From: an uncultured Pelagibacteraceae bacterium
GTDB lineage: Bacteria; Pseudomonadota; Alphaproteobacteria; Pelagibacterales; Pelagibacteraceae
Assembly (NCBI GenBank): GCA_902613065.1
Contig: CACMFU010000005.1
Coordinates: forward strand, 1-64,000
DNA: 64,000 nt
Direction of reading: 5' to 3'
The translations under genes and the position numbers were made by a program. The notes below the pieces were generated by a model. That model ran no database searches, was not told where the DNA came from, and saw only the letters and a list, made by a program, of their open reading frames with translations. Below are positions 15,382-24,668 of this stretch, in pieces (positions within the stretch are counted from its first letter, which is position 1; the number at the start of each line of letters is the position of its first letter).

Positions 15382-15409
15382 CTTATAATTTAAATCTTTT
15401 AAAAGACAA
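15382..15409 (-). promoter_or_regulatory. Candidate sigma-70-type promoter of the pilin genes
   Basis: Leftward TTGTCT (15404-15409) and TATAAG (15382-15387) are spaced by 16 nt. Predicted initiation is near 15375, giving a leader of about 30 nt with AGGAAG ahead of the pilin ATG. No sigma-54 type GG-N10-GC element, common for pilA genes elsewhere, was seen. The AT-rich context makes chance matches likely. Confidence 0.4.
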
Positions 15410-15483
15410 TATCTATTACTAATACTTCCAAAATGGGCTATTTTAGTTGATTTAGTCAGTAAATTTAATAAATATTAATATTT

Positions 15484-15783
15484 ATGTCATATAAAGTAAC
15501 TGAAGAGAACAACGTATCAATTGTACACCTAGACGGTGAAATAGATATGGATGTTACTGAAAAAGCCAAAGAAGTAATAATGCCTCTAATTGAGGCAAAA
15601 AAAGAAGTTCATCTAAATTTAAAAGATGTTCAATATATGGACTCTTCTGGAATCTCAGTACTTATTGAAAGTCACCAAAAGGCAACTGAACTTGGCACAA
15701 AAGTTGTGCTTAAAGATATTAGTAAGTCAGTCTTAAAGGTAATTATGATGGCTAAACTTGAACAAATTCTTAATTTGGGTTGA
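15484..15783 (+). CDS. STAS-domain anti-anti-sigma factor (RsbV/SpoIIAA-like)
   Basis: 99 residues, a single STAS domain. It has VSIVHLDGEIDMDV at the N-terminus and QYMDSSGISVLIESH at 50-64. Ser54 (with Ser55 adjacent) occupies the position phosphorylated by the partner kinase in SpoIIAA and RsbV. In partner switching, the unphosphorylated form binds the HATPase kinase and frees the kinase's other target, and PP2C phosphatases reactivate the phospho-form. The kinase gene follows by 3 nt. Three PP2C phosphatases with different sensor domains are encoded in this window, making this the likely shared substrate. Confidence 0.92.
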   Translation: MSYKVTEENNVSIVHLDGEIDMDVTEKAKEVIMPLIEAKKEVHLNLKDVQYMDSSGISVLIESHQKATELGTKVVLKDISKSVLKVIMMAKLEQILNLG

Positions 15784-15786
15784 TGA

Positions 15787-16221
15787 ATGAATTCATCAGT
15801 TGAAAATAATATTTCAGAAAAAAAAGATTTTGTTGTTAGTTCGTCTAGTCTTAAAGATGTGCGATCGTTTTCACGAGAAGTTTTTTCTAAAGTTAATTTA
15901 AACCAAGATTTAAAAGATGAATTGGTTTTGGCGATTGCTGAAGCAGCACAAAATATTGTTAAGCATGCTTACCAAAATCAGGAAACAGATGATAAAATGG
16001 AGATTAAAATATCTCTAGATAATGGAGAGCTTGAAATAGGTTTTTTTGATAAAGGTAGACCAGTGGATAATTCTAATGTCAGACACAGAAAAATTGATGA
16101 TGTTAAACCTGGAGGCCTAGGTACTTTTTTTATTAAACAAATAATGGATGCAGTTGTTTTTAAAGAAGGTGAAAAACCTTGGATCAATCATTTAATTCTT
16201 ACAAAAAAAATTAATTACTGA
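15787..16221 (+). CDS. RsbW-like anti-sigma/serine-kinase ATPase (HATPase_c_2)
   Basis: 144 residues. The GHKL ATP-binding elements are visible: an N-box ELVLAIAEAAQNIVKHAY (E52, N56), a G1 box FFDKGRPVD (D88, G90) and a glycine loop GGLGTFFI (109-116). The length and one-domain architecture match RsbW/SpoIIAB-type kinases. These phosphorylate a STAS partner and sequester a sigma factor or another regulator. It is translated just after the STAS gene. No sigma factor gene is present in the window, so its second partner is unknown. It ends in a 7-nt convergent overlap with pilC. Confidence 0.9.
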   Translation: MNSSVENNISEKKDFVVSSSSLKDVRSFSREVFSKVNLNQDLKDELVLAIAEAAQNIVKHAYQNQETDDKMEIKISLDNGELEIGFFDKGRPVDNSNVRHRKIDDVKPGGLGTFFIKQIMDAVVFKEGEKPWINHLILTKKINY

Positions 16222-17456
16222 CCAATAATTGCACCAACATTAAAGATTGGTGAATACATGGCTATCATTAAACCACCAATCATAGTTCCCATGAAAACAA
16301 TCATTATTGGTTCAATCATGCTAGACATATTTTCTACAGAAGTATCAAATTCCTCTTCATAGTACGAAGATACTGATGTAAACATTTCATCTAAATTTCC
16401 AGTTTGCTCTCCAACAGAGATTAGCTGACTAAAAGTTGGAGGAAATACGGGTTCTTTTAAAAATAACTTTGTTAAAGTATCTCCTGAAAAAACACCTTTC
16501 TTAACATTCTCTAAAGCTTGTGTAACAACATCATTATTGCTTACTTGTTTTGATATTTCTATACTTTCTAATAAGTTAACTCCTGCTGCACTTAAATTAC
16601 CCATGATAAGAGAAATTCTTGCAATTAATGATTTTAAAATCATATCTCCAAAAATAGGCATTTTCAAAACTTGTTGATGCCACTTGTATCTAATTTTTGG
16701 AATTTTTGTTGTCGTATATTTAAAAATGACAAAGGAAACTATTGAAATTATCCCAAGAGTTAAGCCTCCTGCTCCTCTCATAAAGTTACTAGCATTTAAA
16801 ATTACAGCTGTTGGAGTTGGTAGTGCTACCCCCATTCCTTCATACATTTCTGCAAAAACTGGAACCACCTTTATTAACATGAAAACCATAACTGTTATTG
16901 CTACAGTAAACATTACTATTGGATAAGTTAATGCACCTTTAATTTTCTTTTTTACTTTTTCTCTTTTCTCTAATGAATCTACTAATTTAAGTAAGAAAAC
17001 ATCTAATTTACCACTGGCCTCTCCAGCTTTGATAAGGTTTATATAAATATTATCAAAAATTTTTGGGTATTTTTCAAAACATTTAGAAAGAGTTATTCCC
17101 CCCTCAAGACTTTTTCTAATATCCTCTATAATTTCTTTCATAGTAGGATGTTCTATTTGGTCTCTTAACATTGATAATACGTTTAAAATCGGCAATCCAG
17201 CCTTTACCATCGTTGCGAACTGCTTTGAAAATATCATCACATCCTGTGGCTTAACTGCTTTCTTTCCAAAAGAAAAACCTCCTTTTTTTCCTTTTTCTTT
17301 AGCAGCTTTCTTTTTTTTGGCTTTTACTAAGTTTGTAATTATTATTTTTTGCTCTTTTAACTTAAAAGAAGCTTCCTCTTGATTAATCGCCTCTATTTCA
17401 CCTTCAATATACTTACCAGCTGAGATGCCTTTATAAGTAAAAGTTTCTGATGACAT
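16215..17456 (-). CDS. pilC: Type IV pilus inner-membrane platform protein PilC
   Basis: 413 residues with the GspF/PilC architecture. An N-terminal cytoplasmic segment (about 1-75, lysine-rich near 45-65) is followed by two repeated GspF domains (about 75-200 and 275-400). Each has helical bundles and hydrophobic spans (about 175-200, 215-245 and 380-405). The repeats carry FSKQFATMVKAGLPILNVL and ARISLIMGNLSAAGVNLLES. PilC anchors the PilB and PilT motors in the inner membrane. It starts 1 nt after the pilB stop, and its end overlaps the RsbW-like gene on the other strand. Confidence 0.94.
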   Translation of the reverse strand: MSSETFTYKGISAGKYIEGEIEAINQEEASFKLKEQKIIITNLVKAKKKKAAKEKGKKGGFSFGKKAVKPQDVMIFSKQFATMVKAGLPILNVLSMLRDQIEHPTMKEIIEDIRKSLEGGITLSKCFEKYPKIFDNIYINLIKAGEASGKLDVFLLKLVDSLEKREKVKKKIKGALTYPIVMFTVAITVMVFMLIKVVPVFAEMYEGMGVALPTPTAVILNASNFMRGAGGLTLGIISIVSFVIFKYTTTKIPKIRYKWHQQVLKMPIFGDMILKSLIARISLIMGNLSAAGVNLLESIEISKQVSNNDVVTQALENVKKGVFSGDTLTKLFLKEPVFPPTFSQLISVGEQTGNLDEMFTSVSSYYEEEFDTSVENMSSMIEPIMIVFMGTMIGGLMIAMYSPIFNVGAIIGQ

Positions 17457-17457
17457 A

Positions 17458-19206
17458 TTAATCCATTGATAGAACTCTATCGAATTCTCTAAAATTTAAA
17501 TCGCCTGTTAAAATTAATTCTCTTCCCATATCCTGCATCGTTCTAAATCCCTCATTGACTGCAATTTCCCTTAGTTCAGGTGTAGTTGCTTTTCTAAGAA
17601 TTGCTTCTTTAATTGGTTTTGTAACATTTAAAATTTCATAAATTCCCATTCTACCTTTGTAACCAGTATCTTTACATTTAGGACAGCCTTTGCCTTTCTG
17701 AACTTTTGCTCTAGAAGCTTGTTCTACTGTAAAACCGAGATCAGCCAAAGCTTTTGGTGTAATATCATTGTCTGGCTCTCTACATTCTGAACATGTCTTT
17801 CTAGCTAATCTTTGAGCTAGCACCAAGCTTACTGCAGCACTTATTAGATAATCGGGTGTTCCCATATTTTGTAATCTAGTAATTGTACTCGGGGCATCAT
17901 TGGTGTGAAGTGTGCTAAATACTAAGTGACCTGTAAGAGCCGCTTTAAGTCCAATATCAACTGTCTCTTTATCCCTCATCTCTCCCACTAAAATTATTTC
18001 TGGATCTTGTCTTAAAAAAGATCTCAAAGCTGTTGCAAAGTTCAAACCTATATCATCTTTAATTTGAACCTGACCTACTCCATCAAGTTCATATTCAACA
18101 GGATCTTCTGCTGTAAGAATATTAAGCTGCGGTTTTGAAACTTCCTTGAGAATACTATAAAGAGTTGTTGTTTTACCTGAACCAGTTGGTCCTGTAACAA
18201 GAACTAAACCTTGTGTGCCATGTATAGCTTTTCTTAGATTTTTTAAATCTGTTTCTTCAAAATTTAGCTGTTCTAAACTTATATCTCCAGCGTCTTTATT
18301 TAAAACCCTCATTACAATTCTTTCATTTGTAGCAGTAGGTAGAATTGAAAGACGAAGGTCTACAACTTTTCCATCTATCTTGAATGGTATTGCGCCATCT
18401 TGGGGCAGTCTTCTTTCTGCAATATCTAATTTACCCATAATTTTAAATCTTGTAACAACTGCACCATAATTTGAATGTAAAAACTTTTTAAAGTGCTCTT
18501 GTTCTGTGAGAATTCCATCTAATCTATATCTAACTCTTGAACTAAATCTATAAGGCTCAATATGAATATCGGAAACACCAGATTTAATTGCTTCAGCCAC
18601 AACAGCAGTACTAAATTTTATAACTTCAGACTCGTTCTCAATAGCTTCAATATCTTCTTCAGGTGGTTTTTCTAATACCTCAGCTTGATCATCAACGTCA
18701 TAATCAAAAGTTTTTGTTTTTTCTGCATTTGTTTGTCTAATATCAGACATTGTTTTTTCACCGTCAGCCAAAAGTTGATTTATGAAATTTGATATATCTG
18801 TGACTTTAGCGGCATGGAGTTCGATATCCATTTTTGTAATTGTTCTTAAATTTCTCATTAAACTTAATTTAGAAATATCAGAAATTGCTATGTGTAAAAC
18901 CTTTCCATCAATTTTAAATGGAGCTATAAAATTCATGTTAATGTAATTAGAGGGAAGTACCGATTTTAATTCATCGGTTATGGCAATTCCGGTTAGATCA
19001 ACAACATCTAATGATTGGTCATGAACCAATAAATCCAAAATTTTTTGTTCATCAGTTAAGTTAAGCTCAAAAACTGCATCAAGCTGAGATTTATTTCCGT
19101 CACTAGAAACTTTTTTTATTTCTGCTAAATCTTTTCCCGAAATAATATCTTGATCAATTAAGATATTTATTAAGTTTATTTCAGACTCTCTACTTATATT
19201 TATCAT
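17458..19206 (-). CDS. pilB: Type IV pilus assembly ATPase PilB
   Basis: 582 residues. An N-terminal MshEN/GspE_N-type domain (about 1-150) precedes the ATPase core. The Walker A box is GPTGSGKTTT (339-348), the Asp box includes ILTAEDPVEY, the Walker B is ILVGEMRD, and the His box is GHLVFSTLHTNDAPSTITRL. Two cysteine pairs (CSEC and CPKC) form the zinc site of assembly ATPases. PilB polymerises pilin at the inner membrane. The start codon overlaps the secretin stop (TAATG), indicating translational coupling. Confidence 0.95.
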   Translation of the reverse strand: MINISRESEINLINILIDQDIISGKDLAEIKKVSSDGNKSQLDAVFELNLTDEQKILDLLVHDQSLDVVDLTGIAITDELKSVLPSNYINMNFIAPFKIDGKVLHIAISDISKLSLMRNLRTITKMDIELHAAKVTDISNFINQLLADGEKTMSDIRQTNAEKTKTFDYDVDDQAEVLEKPPEEDIEAIENESEVIKFSTAVVAEAIKSGVSDIHIEPYRFSSRVRYRLDGILTEQEHFKKFLHSNYGAVVTRFKIMGKLDIAERRLPQDGAIPFKIDGKVVDLRLSILPTATNERIVMRVLNKDAGDISLEQLNFEETDLKNLRKAIHGTQGLVLVTGPTGSGKTTTLYSILKEVSKPQLNILTAEDPVEYELDGVGQVQIKDDIGLNFATALRSFLRQDPEIILVGEMRDKETVDIGLKAALTGHLVFSTLHTNDAPSTITRLQNMGTPDYLISAAVSLVLAQRLARKTCSECREPDNDITPKALADLGFTVEQASRAKVQKGKGCPKCKDTGYKGRMGIYEILNVTKPIKEAILRKATTPELREIAVNEGFRTMQDMGRELILTGDLNFREFDRVLSMD

Positions 19207-20750
19207 TATAAAATTCTTGGTGCTATGAACACTAATAATTCGTCAAGATTATCAGAATTTTGTTTATTCTTAAAGAGGTTACCAATCACAGGCACATTGC
19301 CCATACCTGGAGTTTGAGCCTTATTTTGAGTTAGTATATTTTTCTTTATTCCACCAATAACTACAATGTCACCATCTGCAACCAATAGTTTTGTCACAAT
19401 TTCCATTTTATTTATTGGAGGTTCTTCAGATACAGATGATCTGTTAGGTGTATCGTTATTAACTTTTATATTTAGTAATACATTTCCATCACCAATTATA
19501 CTTGGTGTAACTTCTAATTTTAAAGCTGCTTCTTTGAATGAAGTTGAAACTGATCCATCTGATTGGGTTTGATAAGGGATTTCTTCACCTTGGGTTACAG
19601 TTGCTAGTTGATTATCTAAAGTGAAAACCTTAGGATTTGAAATTGTTTTTCCCATTCCCATGCTTTCTAATGCTGTAATCTCTGCTTTAAGTGCTAGAGA
19701 TCCGGTTCTTTTTAAAATTCCAATACCGCTTGTTGTCCCGGAAATTGGAAAATTCGTAAACGAATCTGATGCTTCACCTAATGCAAAGTCTTCAAGTGCA
19801 TCATTTCCACTTGTTCCACCTCCCATACCACCTGCAATTCTTCCACCTCTCATATACTTGCCGCCAAGCCTTGTGCCCAAAGCTCTTTCAAAATCTGAGT
19901 TGGCTTCGACTATAAATGCTTCAATTAAAACTTGTTTAGTTCTTATATCAATTTCTTTAATAACTTTATCTACAACATCTAGATCTTTTTCTTTTCCTCT
20001 TACAATAATTGATCTTGTTGTCGTTTCCTCAGTAATTTGTATAGGGCTAAATCCATCTCCACCACCTGATTGAGTAAACAACTCTTCAACTGTTTTTTTT
20101 GCTTGTGCTGGAGTTATATAATAAAGTCTGAATATCTCTGAATAAATTGGCTCAACACTGTCTTCTAATTCAACTTTTTTCTTAACAGCAGCAGCTCGTT
20201 CAGACTTATACTGTTCTTGAGAAGTTAAAGTATCAGGAGAATGTACTCTAATTAAATTACTTGCAACATCTACATCGGATGCAAAGTTTTTCATATCCAA
20301 TAAAGCTTGAAATGCCTTATCCCATGGTACATCAATGAGTTCTGCAGAAATTGCACCCGCAACTTCATCACCAACTAATATATTAATCTCTCCAATTTTA
20401 CCCATCAATTTCATTGTTTCTTTGTAATCTAAATTTTTAAACTTCAGAGTTACTCTTTGTTTAAGAAGTGGATAATCATCCGAAATAATTAAATAATTTC
20501 TTTGTGCCTCTGATGAAATTTTTTTTCTTTTCCCTAATTTTTTCGTATCACCTTCAACTGGTTTCGGGCCCATCTCAAGTGTTTTAGCAATCTCAGATTT
20601 TCCTGAGTTTACTACTGCTTTATCTTTTATTAGTGGAACGTTATGCTTAAATGGCTTGTCATACTTTTTCATATATTTAGAACCACAACCACTTAAAATA
20701 AGAGCAATAAATAATATTCCAAATATATTTAATATTTTTTTAATATTCAT
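19206..20750 (-). CDS. pilQ: Type IV pilus secretin lipoprotein (PilQ/MshL-like)
   Basis: 514 residues. The lipoprotein signal peptide ends in LILSGCGSK (Cys22). It is followed by an STN-type domain (about 95-170), a secretin_N domain (about 200-270, with VEPIYSEIFRLYYITPAQAKKTVEELF) and the secretin barrel ending VIGNLFKNK...DELLVFIAPRIL. It forms the outer-membrane pore for the pilus. It is shorter than many PilQ proteins because AMIN domains are absent, so it resembles MshL. It overlaps pilP by 11 nt and pilB by 1 nt. Confidence 0.93.
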   Translation of the reverse strand: MNIKKILNIFGILFIALILSGCGSKYMKKYDKPFKHNVPLIKDKAVVNSGKSEIAKTLEMGPKPVEGDTKKLGKRKKISSEAQRNYLIISDDYPLLKQRVTLKFKNLDYKETMKLMGKIGEINILVGDEVAGAISAELIDVPWDKAFQALLDMKNFASDVDVASNLIRVHSPDTLTSQEQYKSERAAAVKKKVELEDSVEPIYSEIFRLYYITPAQAKKTVEELFTQSGGGDGFSPIQITEETTTRSIIVRGKEKDLDVVDKVIKEIDIRTKQVLIEAFIVEANSDFERALGTRLGGKYMRGGRIAGGMGGGTSGNDALEDFALGEASDSFTNFPISGTTSGIGILKRTGSLALKAEITALESMGMGKTISNPKVFTLDNQLATVTQGEEIPYQTQSDGSVSTSFKEAALKLEVTPSIIGDGNVLLNIKVNNDTPNRSSVSEEPPINKMEIVTKLLVADGDIVVIGGIKKNILTQNKAQTPGMGNVPVIGNLFKNKQNSDNLDELLVFIAPRIL

Positions 20751-21192
20751 TTGCCTCTCTTATTTGATTATTAAAATCAATTATGATGAATGATTCGTCT
20801 TCTTTTTTAAAAATTGCCTCATTTAAACGTAAATCAACTAGTTGTATTTTTCCTAAATATTGACCAAGAGTAATTGTCATTACCTCTCCTGCAGTATTTA
20901 CAAGAGATATGTAACTATAATCTTTCCCAGAAATTAATCCCGCTAATTTAAAATTATATAAACTCAACTCATTGTCCTGTTCATCTTCTGGGATATTACT
21001 TGACATGCTGTTGTTTCCTTCATTTCCTGCAAATGGATCGTTTAGTGGAACTTCATCTTCATCTTCAATTTCTTTTGCAATTTCTTCAACTTTATTTAAT
21101 ACCTCTTCTTTTTGAGTTTCATGATTATCGGAATAACTAAATCCAGAAAAAGTAAAAAAAAACATGAATATTAAAATTCTAAAAAAACTCAT
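20740..21192 (-). CDS. pilP: Pilus assembly protein PilP-like
   Basis: 150 residues. An N-terminal signal-type hydrophobic segment is followed by an acidic linker with NDPFAG (about 52-57), recalling the DPF motif of PilP. The C-terminal domain (about 80-150) has the PilP fold pattern LYNFKLAGLISGKDYSYISLVNTAGEVMTITLGQYLG. PilP links the PilN/PilO inner-membrane complex to the secretin. There is no clear lipobox, unlike many PilP proteins. It overlaps pilO by 14 nt and pilQ by 11 nt, and its place between pilO and pilQ matches the usual order. Confidence 0.83.
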   Translation of the reverse strand: MSFFRILIFMFFFTFSGFSYSDNHETQKEEVLNKVEEIAKEIEDEDEVPLNDPFAGNEGNNSMSSNIPEDEQDNELSLYNFKLAGLISGKDYSYISLVNTAGEVMTITLGQYLGKIQLVDLRLNEAIFKKEDESFIIIDFNNQIREANEY

Positions 21193-21817
21193 TAGGCAAA
21201 CCTACTATTGTTAATTCTCCACTAGCTATAATCGCTCCAGTTGAATCGTTTTGTACTATACTTATTGTCTCCTTGTCAAAGTTTAACATTTTTCTTTGCT
21301 TAGATACTGCTCTTTTAAACTTTATATATCCTAAAAAATTTCCTTTAATTTCATAGTCTACTGGAATTTCATAATGAGAAATCATTGATTGTTTTAAATT
21401 TTCTTTTTTTTGATTTGCATTTCCTGGTTTTAAAATTGGTTTAGGCTCTTTTTTTTCAATTTTAGAAATAACTAAACCATTCACTGCAGCATGTTTACTA
21501 AGACTTTCATATAGACCTTCAACTTCAGCCTTGGAATGGAAAAGTGTTGTGGTTTTTTCAAATTCAGGTTTGTTTTTTTTAATAACTTTTTTTAAACTTA
21601 TAATGTTGTTTTCTAACTGAACAATTTCATTTTCCTTTGTGATTTTATCGTTATATATTTCCTTACGTTCTTTAACCATAGGATTTAAAACTGCATAATA
21701 TATAATTAGAAAAATTAATATTGCTCCAAAACCTGAGCCAAACTTAATTAATGTTTTTTTATCAATTGTTGCAAATTTAGCTTTTAGATCATCCATTGTA
21801 ATATTTTTAAGATCCAT
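21179..21817 (-). CDS. pilO: Pilus assembly protein PilO
   Basis: 212 residues from ATG 21817, which overlaps the pilMN stop as TAATG. The longer reading from ATG 21838 would overlap pilMN by 22 nt and is less likely. It has one transmembrane segment (about 28-48), a coiled coil (about 55-85) and a periplasmic ferredoxin-like domain with HYEIPVDYEIKGNFLGYIKFKRAVS, the PilO pattern. It pairs with PilN in the alignment complex between the PilM ring and PilP/PilQ. Confidence 0.88.
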   Translation of the reverse strand: MDLKNITMDDLKAKFATIDKKTLIKFGSGFGAILIFLIIYYAVLNPMVKERKEIYNDKITKENEIVQLENNIISLKKVIKKNKPEFEKTTTLFHSKAEVEGLYESLSKHAAVNGLVISKIEKKEPKPILKPGNANQKKENLKQSMISHYEIPVDYEIKGNFLGYIKFKRAVSKQRKMLNFDKETISIVQNDSTGAIIASGELTIVGLPNEFF

Positions 21818-23529
21818 TATGCGGCCTCCAATACACATGCTATCACAAATCCTTTTTGAAGCTGTGTTGTATTTTGATCTGGTAAAGTCATACTTGCTAA
21901 AGAGGCTTGTGATATTAATTTCTTATTATTAAGGTTGCTTATTAATTTCAATATATCCTGATCACTAGATGCCGTACCTTCAATTATAACTAAATCTGAT
22001 CCATTATACTCTATTGAATTAAACTTTACTCTTTTTGGAACTGCTGAAGCTATTTGTGCAAGAACCCTAAAACTAATAGTTTTATTTGATTTAATTGAAT
22101 TACTTAATTTCAAAGATTTATCCATCATTTTCTTCTCTTTAAGTATCTTATCTCTTAAAGCAGTTCTTTCGCTATGAGTTTGAACTACCTGCTCATATCC
22201 ATCAATTTTTTTATTCAGATCTGTTATTTGCCAAAATGATAAACCAAATAATATGACATAAATTGCTGCTACTATACCTACAACACCCTTAAACGCAAAA
22301 TTTGAAAATGCTTTCGCTTTTTTTTGTGCTATCATATTATCTCTATTAGGTAATAAGTTTATATTCTTAACTGCAGTTACAAATTTATAGTATCCAAATA
22401 CATCTAGCTTTCTAAATGCCAAACCCATAACTGTTGAGAGATAAGATGGATTACTAAATTTTACATCATTTTCTATTTGTGCAGGAATTTTAATTCCATC
22501 AAAAGGATTAAAAAGGTTATAACCAGTATTAACCATATTTTTTCTAAAGCTGGCCAGGTAATCCTCTACATTAGATAAATTAGAGGTAACTTTTAAATTT
22601 CTAATTCTTTTTTCATATTTGGTTTCAAAATCTTGGACGGCTTGTTTTACCTGTGTCATATATCTTCTGACCAAAGCATCCATCTCATCTTGATTATTAC
22701 TTTCTTGAAGAGTTTTACGATCTTGTGATCTAATAAATATATCTGTAATAATCGGATTATTATCGTAAAGTATCATTACGTAGTTCTCATCTAAACCAAA
22801 TTCCAAAACTGCTGTTAGATTCGAGTCTTCAATAGAGCCTGCTATTTGATTTATTTGATCGACAGCTGACTTTAATGCAAAACATTTAACATCAATGATG
22901 ACAGCATTAAGTCCTCCCTTTTTTATTATAGCTGTATAACTATTGATGTCAGAAAGTTTTGATGCAACGAATAATATATCCATTGTATTACCTTTTTCAT
23001 CTTTGTTTATAACTTGATGGAAAATTGAATAATCATTTAAATTATCAGTCAGTTGAACCAAATTTTCCCACAAAGAATCTGTATCAATTGCTTTTTTAAG
23101 CTCTTCATCTGTCATTAATGGTGCAGTCACAACTCTTATAATTGCGCTTGTAACTGGAATTGCTATTGCCGCATTAGTAGTATTTATTTTTGATTTTTGG
23201 ATTGCTAACTTTAATTCTTCTGCAATCTTGTCTTGATTTTCTAAAACTGTTCCATTTTCATCAATGCCTTCGAACTTATGGACATAAAATTTGTCTAATA
23301 CCCATTGATTGGCTTTATTACTTGAAACCTGTGCAAGTCTTATTTCTGATGTTGTAAGCTCAACGCCTAAAATTTCCTCACCTTTAATTGAGGATTTTCC
23401 TAATCTATTTTTTAATAATTTACTAAAAAAGTTCTCTTTTTTTGGCTTATCTGCCTTTGGGACTGCTGCAGCTTCCCCATCTTTACTTTTTTTATTAAAT
23501 AATTTTAAGTTTGAAAATGGATTTTTCAT
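21817..23529 (-). CDS. PilM-PilN fusion protein
   Basis: 570 residues. After a lysine-rich leader (about 1-50) comes an actin-like PilM domain (about 50-375) opening EILGVELTTSEIRLAQV, with an EFGLDENYV loop in the position of the phosphate-binding motif. Then a PilN domain begins with NINLLPNRDNM (about 385-395), has a transmembrane segment (about 410-430), a coiled coil (about 435-475) and a periplasmic domain to the end. In most bacteria PilM and PilN are separate, and PilM binds the INLLP peptide of PilN; here both are one chain. No stop or frameshift lies between them. Confidence 0.9.
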   Translation of the reverse strand: MKNPFSNLKLFNKKSKDGEAAAVPKADKPKKENFFSKLLKNRLGKSSIKGEEILGVELTTSEIRLAQVSSNKANQWVLDKFYVHKFEGIDENGTVLENQDKIAEELKLAIQKSKINTTNAAIAIPVTSAIIRVVTAPLMTDEELKKAIDTDSLWENLVQLTDNLNDYSIFHQVINKDEKGNTMDILFVASKLSDINSYTAIIKKGGLNAVIIDVKCFALKSAVDQINQIAGSIEDSNLTAVLEFGLDENYVMILYDNNPIITDIFIRSQDRKTLQESNNQDEMDALVRRYMTQVKQAVQDFETKYEKRIRNLKVTSNLSNVEDYLASFRKNMVNTGYNLFNPFDGIKIPAQIENDVKFSNPSYLSTVMGLAFRKLDVFGYYKFVTAVKNINLLPNRDNMIAQKKAKAFSNFAFKGVVGIVAAIYVILFGLSFWQITDLNKKIDGYEQVVQTHSERTALRDKILKEKKMMDKSLKLSNSIKSNKTISFRVLAQIASAVPKRVKFNSIEYNGSDLVIIEGTASSDQDILKLISNLNNKKLISQASLASMTLPDQNTTQLQKGFVIACVLEAA

Positions 23530-23651
23530 AATTTTAATATTTAAATTTTAACTATATACTCAACTTTTACTAGAATAAAAATAGTGTTATACAACATATA
23601 CTTATTAAAAATTAAGTCTTAAATAACGAATTTTTATAGTAACAATATAAA
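23530..23651. promoter_or_regulatory. Divergent spacer between the two pilus arms
   Basis: 122 nt of very AT-rich sequence separate the start of pilMN (leftward) from pilT (rightward), so promoters for both arms should lie here. Rightward TATAGT at 23634-23639 could serve as a -10 box ahead of pilT, but I see no convincing -35 and no clear dyad for a regulator. Confidence 0.35.
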
Positions 23652-24668
23652 ATGTTTGAAAAATTAGAACAACTAGCAAAAGATAACAAAAAAATTTCAG
23701 ATTTCCATATTAGGTCTGGGTCTCCTCTAGCATATAGACAAACAGGTGAAATTATTAAAGTTGAAGATGTGATGGTAACAGCTCAAGACCTCAAAGATTT
23801 ACTATCAATGAACTGTAATGAACACGAACTTGAAAAATTTAACAAAACACATGAATTAGATACATCGGTAACATTAAGTGGATTAAGATTTAGAGCTAAC
23901 TTTTACAAAACAATAAAAGGTCCAGCTTGCGTATGCCGAAGAGTAGAGAGCAAAATTCCTGACATGGACCAATTCAGTTTGCCTCAAGCACTTTATGACA
24001 TAGTTGATTTCCATAAAGGTTTAGTTTTAGTAACTGGACCAACTGGATCAGGGAAATCAACAACACTTGCTGCAATTGTAAATGAAATTAATAAAACTAG
24101 AAATGCAAATATAATAACAGTTGAGGATCCTGTAGAATTTATTCATACAGATAATAAAAGTATAATCTCACATAGAGAAGTTGGAAAACAAACTGAAACA
24201 TTTGCTGCTGCATTAAAAGCAGCATTAAGAGAAGATCCTGATGTTATTTTAGTTGGAGAGATGAGAGATCTGGAAACAATAAGTTTAGCTTTGACTGCTG
24301 CAGAAACAGGGCATTTAGTATTTGGTACGTTGCATACTAGTGGAGCACCAAGTACGATTAATAGAATAATTGATGTTTTTCCCCCTGAGCAGCAAGAACA
24401 AATCAGAGCACAAATTTCTACATCACTGAAAATGGTTGTGACGCAAAGGTTATTAAAAACAAGAGATGGTGCTGGCAGAGTTGGTGCATTTGAAATAATG
24501 AAGTGTACTGCTCCAATACAAAATTTAATTAGAGAAGCAAAAATTCATCAAATACCAAGTATAATGCAAACTGCAGTCAGAGATGGAATGATAACAATGG
24601 ATAAATCTCTTGAGGAATTAGTAAAATCAGGAAAGATAGACCCAGGTGCAGCAAGATCAGAACATTAA
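23652..24668 (+). CDS. pilT: Type IV pilus retraction ATPase PilT
   Basis: 338 residues. The Walker A box is GPTGSGKSTT (129-138). The Asp box is TVEDPVEF, the Walker B is ILVGEMRD, and the His box is GHLVFGTLHTSGAPSTINRI. The C-terminal PilT signature appears as APIQNLIREAKIHQI, close to the conserved AIRNLIRE motif needed for retraction. No zinc cysteine pairs are present, separating it from PilB. It opens the rightward arm, and its last 23 nt overlap the next pseudopilin gene. Confidence 0.93.
   Translation: MFEKLEQLAKDNKKISDFHIRSGSPLAYRQTGEIIKVEDVMVTAQDLKDLLSMNCNEHELEKFNKTHELDTSVTLSGLRFRANFYKTIKGPACVCRRVESKIPDMDQFSLPQALYDIVDFHKGLVLVTGPTGSGKSTTLAAIVNEINKTRNANIITVEDPVEFIHTDNKSIISHREVGKQTETFAAALKAALREDPDVILVGEMRDLETISLALTAAETGHLVFGTLHTSGAPSTINRIIDVFPPEQQEQIRAQISTSLKMVVTQRLLKTRDGAGRVGAFEIMKCTAPIQNLIREAKIHQIPSIMQTAVRDGMITMDKSLEELVKSGKIDPGAARSEH

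Noticed and set aside
19621-20073. 150-codon open frame on the + strand
   Set aside because: Antisense to the secretin gene; composition follows the opposite frame and it has no recognisable domain or ribosome-binding site.
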